From assembly GCF_005887615.1 (NCBI RefSeq), contig NZ_VANS01000003.1, positions 1 to 64,000 on the forward strand: 64,000 bases of DNA, read 5' to 3'. Shown here piece by piece: positions 62,075-64,000 of the stretch (position 1 is its first letter; each line of letters begins with the position of its first letter). A program made the translations under genes and the position numbers. The DNA is from Sulfitobacter sabulilitoris (GTDB lineage Bacteria; Pseudomonadota; Alphaproteobacteria; Rhodobacterales; Rhodobacteraceae). Under the pieces are notes generated by a model. That model saw nothing but the letters and a program-made list of their open reading frames with translations, made no database searches and had not been told where the DNA came from.

Positions 62075-62976
62075 ACCTCGGGCTGGGAAACCTGGGCGCG
62101 CTGGCGGCCGGCGACACACAGGCCGACCGCGTCGTGCCGCGTACCGGCTTTACCGCGCAGCTGACGCTGTTCGCGGCCGCGACGATGGCCTTTCTGGCGG
62201 TCTTCACGCTGGCGCTGTCGCTGGCGTCGGGGCGGTTGGCCGCGCGATGGGGTGACGAATTGGCGCGCTCCTCGACGATCCGGATCGTGGCGCCGCAGGA
62301 TCAGCGCGCCGCCCAGACAGAAGCCGCCCTGCGCCTTTTGGAGACGACGCGCGGCGTGCAATCCGCCCGCGCCCTGACGGATGCGGAGCAACAAGCGCTG
62401 CTCGCGCCGTGGCTGGGCCCGGATCTGGCGCTCGATGCCCTGCCGGTGCCCCGCCTGATCGAGGTGATCGAGGCGCCGGACGGGTTTGACGCCACCGGGC
62501 TGCGCTTGCGGCTGCAGGCCGAAGTGCCTGGTGCCGTGCTTGACGATCACACCCGCTGGCGCGCGCCGCTGGTGCAGGCCGCCCACCGGTTGCGGGCGCT
62601 TGGGTGGCTGTCCACGCTGCTCATTGCCCTGACAATGGGGGCGATGGTCACGCTTGCGGCCCATGCGGCCCTTGCCGCAAATGCGCAGGTGATCGCGGTG
62701 CTGCGCCTGGTGGGCGCGACCGACACCTACATCGCGCGCGCCTTTGTGCGGCGCTTTACCCTGCGCGCGCTTGGGGGGGCGGCGATCGGCACGGCGCTTG
62801 GCATGGCGGCGATGTTGGCCCTGCCGCGCGCATCCGACGCCGGCAGCGTCCTGACCGGGATAGGGTTCCAGGGCTGGCACTGGGCGATCCCGCTGCTGGT
62901 TCCGCTGCTGGCGGCCATCGTCGCCTTTGCCGCCACGGGTGCCGCCGCGCGCCGCACTCTGAGGGAGCTTGCCTGA
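62071..62976 (+). CDS. ftsX: Cell division protein FtsX
   Basis: The 301-residue membrane protein has the FtsX layout: a cytoplasmic N-terminal segment, a first helix near 32-54, a periplasmic domain to about 170, and three C-terminal helices with the conserved VIAVLRLVGATDTYIARAFVRRF region. It pairs with FtsE. Translation starts at GTG in a GTGA overlap with ftsE and its TGA overlaps the plsC ATG. Confidence 0.92.
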   Translation: MNLGLGNLGALAAGDTQADRVVPRTGFTAQLTLFAAATMAFLAVFTLALSLASGRLAARWGDELARSSTIRIVAPQDQRAAQTEAALRLLETTRGVQSARALTDAEQQALLAPWLGPDLALDALPVPRLIEVIEAPDGFDATGLRLRLQAEVPGAVLDDHTRWRAPLVQAAHRLRALGWLSTLLIALTMGAMVTLAAHAALAANAQVIAVLRLVGATDTYIARAFVRRFTLRALGGAAIGTALGMAAMLALPRASDAGSVLTGIGFQGWHWAIPLLVPLLAAIVAFAATGAAARRTLRELA

Positions 62977-63716
62977 TGTCGTTTCAATGGATCCGGTCGC
63001 TGATTTTCGTGGGTCAGATCTATCTCGCGATGGCCGTCATCGGGCTGGCGTTCATGCCCTGGGCGCTTTTCAGCCGCAAGGGCGCCTATGCGGCCTGCAA
63101 GACGTGGTGCCGCTGGGTGATGTGGAGTGCGCGCTGGATGGTCGGCATCCGCTGCGAGGTGCGCGGAGAGGTGCCGCAACACGAGGCGCTGATCGCCTCG
63201 AAACACCAGTCGTTTCTGGATATCATCATGATTTTCAATGCGCTTCCGGCGGGCAAGTTCATCATGAAAAAGGAAATCCTCTATCTGCCGATCATCGGTC
63301 AATACGCCAAGCGGATCGGCTGTGTCCCGGTCGATCGCGGCAAGCGCGGCAGTGCGATCGAAAAGATGGTGCGCGATGTCGATGCCGGGCGGATCGAGCC
63401 GGGGCAACTGATCATCTACAGCCAGGGCACCCGCGTCGCGCCGGGACAGCGGCTGCCCTACAAGGTGGGCACGGCGATCTTGTATGACCAGCTTGGTCAG
63501 CCCTGCGTGCCGGTGGCCACGAATGTCGGGCTGCTGTGGCCGCGCAAGGGGATCATCCGCCGCCCCGGCGTGGCGGTTGTCGAATTCCTGCCCGAGATGA
63601 AGACCGGACTGAGCCGGGCGGAGTTCATGTCAGAGCTCGAGGCCTCGGTCGAAGGGCGCTCCGATGCGCTGATGGCGGACTTGGGATATGTGAGGAAGGT
63701 CGATGCGCTGGATTGA
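62976..63716 (+). CDS. plsC: 1-acyl-sn-glycerol-3-phosphate acyltransferase (PlsC-like)
   Basis: The 246-residue membrane-associated acyltransferase has the HX4D catalytic motif HQSFLD near residue 75, a second block FIMKKEILYLPIIG, and the phosphate-binding block GCVPVDRGKRGSA, as in lysophosphatidate acyltransferases that build phosphatidic acid. An N-terminal helix (residues 9-30) anchors it. It overlaps ftsX by one base (TGATG). Confidence 0.9.
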   Translation: MSFQWIRSLIFVGQIYLAMAVIGLAFMPWALFSRKGAYAACKTWCRWVMWSARWMVGIRCEVRGEVPQHEALIASKHQSFLDIIMIFNALPAGKFIMKKEILYLPIIGQYAKRIGCVPVDRGKRGSAIEKMVRDVDAGRIEPGQLIIYSQGTRVAPGQRLPYKVGTAILYDQLGQPCVPVATNVGLLWPRKGIIRRPGVAVVEFLPEMKTGLSRAEFMSELEASVEGRSDALMADLGYVRKVDALD

Positions 63717-64000
63717 GGATCAGACCGAATTGGAGGTGCATTACGGTTCGCCCGGAGCGCCGTCGCTACGCAAGGTCGCACGGCATCTGACACCGCTGTA
63801 CCGCGACTGGATCATGGCGTCGAAGTTCTGCGTTCTGACCACCGTCGGCACAGAGGGCACCGACGGTAGCCCGCGCGGCGACGACGGCCCCGTGGTGCTG
63901 GAACTTGACCCAGGCACGCTGGCGCTGCCCGACTGGCGCGGCAACAACCGTCTGGACAGCCTGCGCAACATCGTGACCGATGGGCGCGTGTCGCTGATGT
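63703..64000 (+). CDS. PPOX-family FMN-binding protein, 3' end beyond window
   Basis: A new frame starts at an ATG 14 bases before the plsC stop, preceded by GAGGAAGG, so it is translated from the same mRNA. The 99 visible residues include WIMASKFCVLTTVGTEGTDG and PRGDDGPVVLEL, then LPDWRGNNRLDSLRNIV, a pattern of the pyridoxamine 5'-phosphate oxidase-like family (MSMEG_1061-type). Such proteins bind FMN or related cofactors; the substrate is unknown. The gene runs off the right edge. Confidence 0.85.
   Translation, partial: MRWIEDQTELEVHYGSPGAPSLRKVARHLTPLYRDWIMASKFCVLTTVGTEGTDGSPRGDDGPVVLELDPGTLALPDWRGNNRLDSLRNIVTDGRVSLM

Noticed and set aside
1-64000. CRISPR array, prophage or toxin-antitoxin system
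   Set aside because: No regularly spaced repeats, cas genes, phage structural genes or recognised toxin-antitoxin pair were seen on either strand.

Overview
The window is a GC-rich alphaproteobacterial chromosome segment, most likely from a Rhodobacteraceae (Roseobacter-group) bacterium. The evidence is gene content and order: hisS-hisZ-hisG; argH followed by a tiny lipoprotein, then lysA and a TIGR02302-family membrane protein; a zinc-ribbon protein divergent from ftsE-ftsX-plsC; a class II (B12-dependent) ribonucleotide reductase; and a Hint-domain protein of a type common in that group. No phage, plasmid or CRISPR locus is visible. Most genes are ordinary core or accessory metabolism.

Layout. 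0-1.3 kb: a lower-GC patch with an unrecognised membrane coiled-coil protein and a tRNA-Gln(UUG) gene whose 3' acceptor strand does not match its 5' strand. 1.4-12.4 kb: BON-MscS channel, quinone reductase-like enzyme, haloalkane dehalogenase, SH3 protein, then a forward group of hydroxyacid dehydrogenase, gamma-glutamyltransferase, GlcD-like flavoprotein and a dimethylglycine/sarcosine dehydrogenase-like enzyme. 12.4-18.6 kb: a reverse four-gene run joined by ATGA overlaps (AKR, DAO-type oxidase, DUF938, GH25 muramidase lipoprotein), GST, an orphan ectoine synthase, queF and a second AKR.

19.2-28.7 kb (reverse): a seven-gene purine unit, xdhA-xdhB-xdhC followed by a BMP-type nucleoside ABC transporter (ATPase, two permeases, binding protein), ending in a strong intrinsic terminator. 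It couples purine/nucleoside uptake to hypoxanthine/xanthine oxidation. 29-37.9 kb: dnaE, a lipoprotein, slyX, a crotonase, and hisS-hisZ-hisG; hisS carries an unusual low-GC in-frame insertion. 38.2-45.1 kb: a complete branched-chain-amino-acid-type ABC transporter (livG, H, M, Tat-exported K, F) with an acyl-CoA ligase as last gene, suggesting import of a carboxylic acid that is then activated with CoA. 45.2-48.1 kb: DUF1489 and nrdJ. 48.1-49.05 kb: a decayed stretch holding the C-terminal remnant of an IS3-family transposase.

49-64 kb: LpxR-like protein, Hint protein, fatty acid hydroxylase, TlpA thioredoxin divergent from argH, two tiny lipoproteins, DUF2834, VOC protein, lysA, TIGR02302 protein, zinc-ribbon protein, ftsEX, plsC and a PPOX-family gene cut by the window edge.

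The least explained signal is a short dispersed element present three times (about 9.78, 22.46 and 28.24 kb). It has a conserved core (GGCGGTATTTT...TCCATTTGGAAG) flanked by arms that differ in sequence between copies but are complementary within each copy. One copy lies in frame inside xdhA and encodes an interdomain linker.
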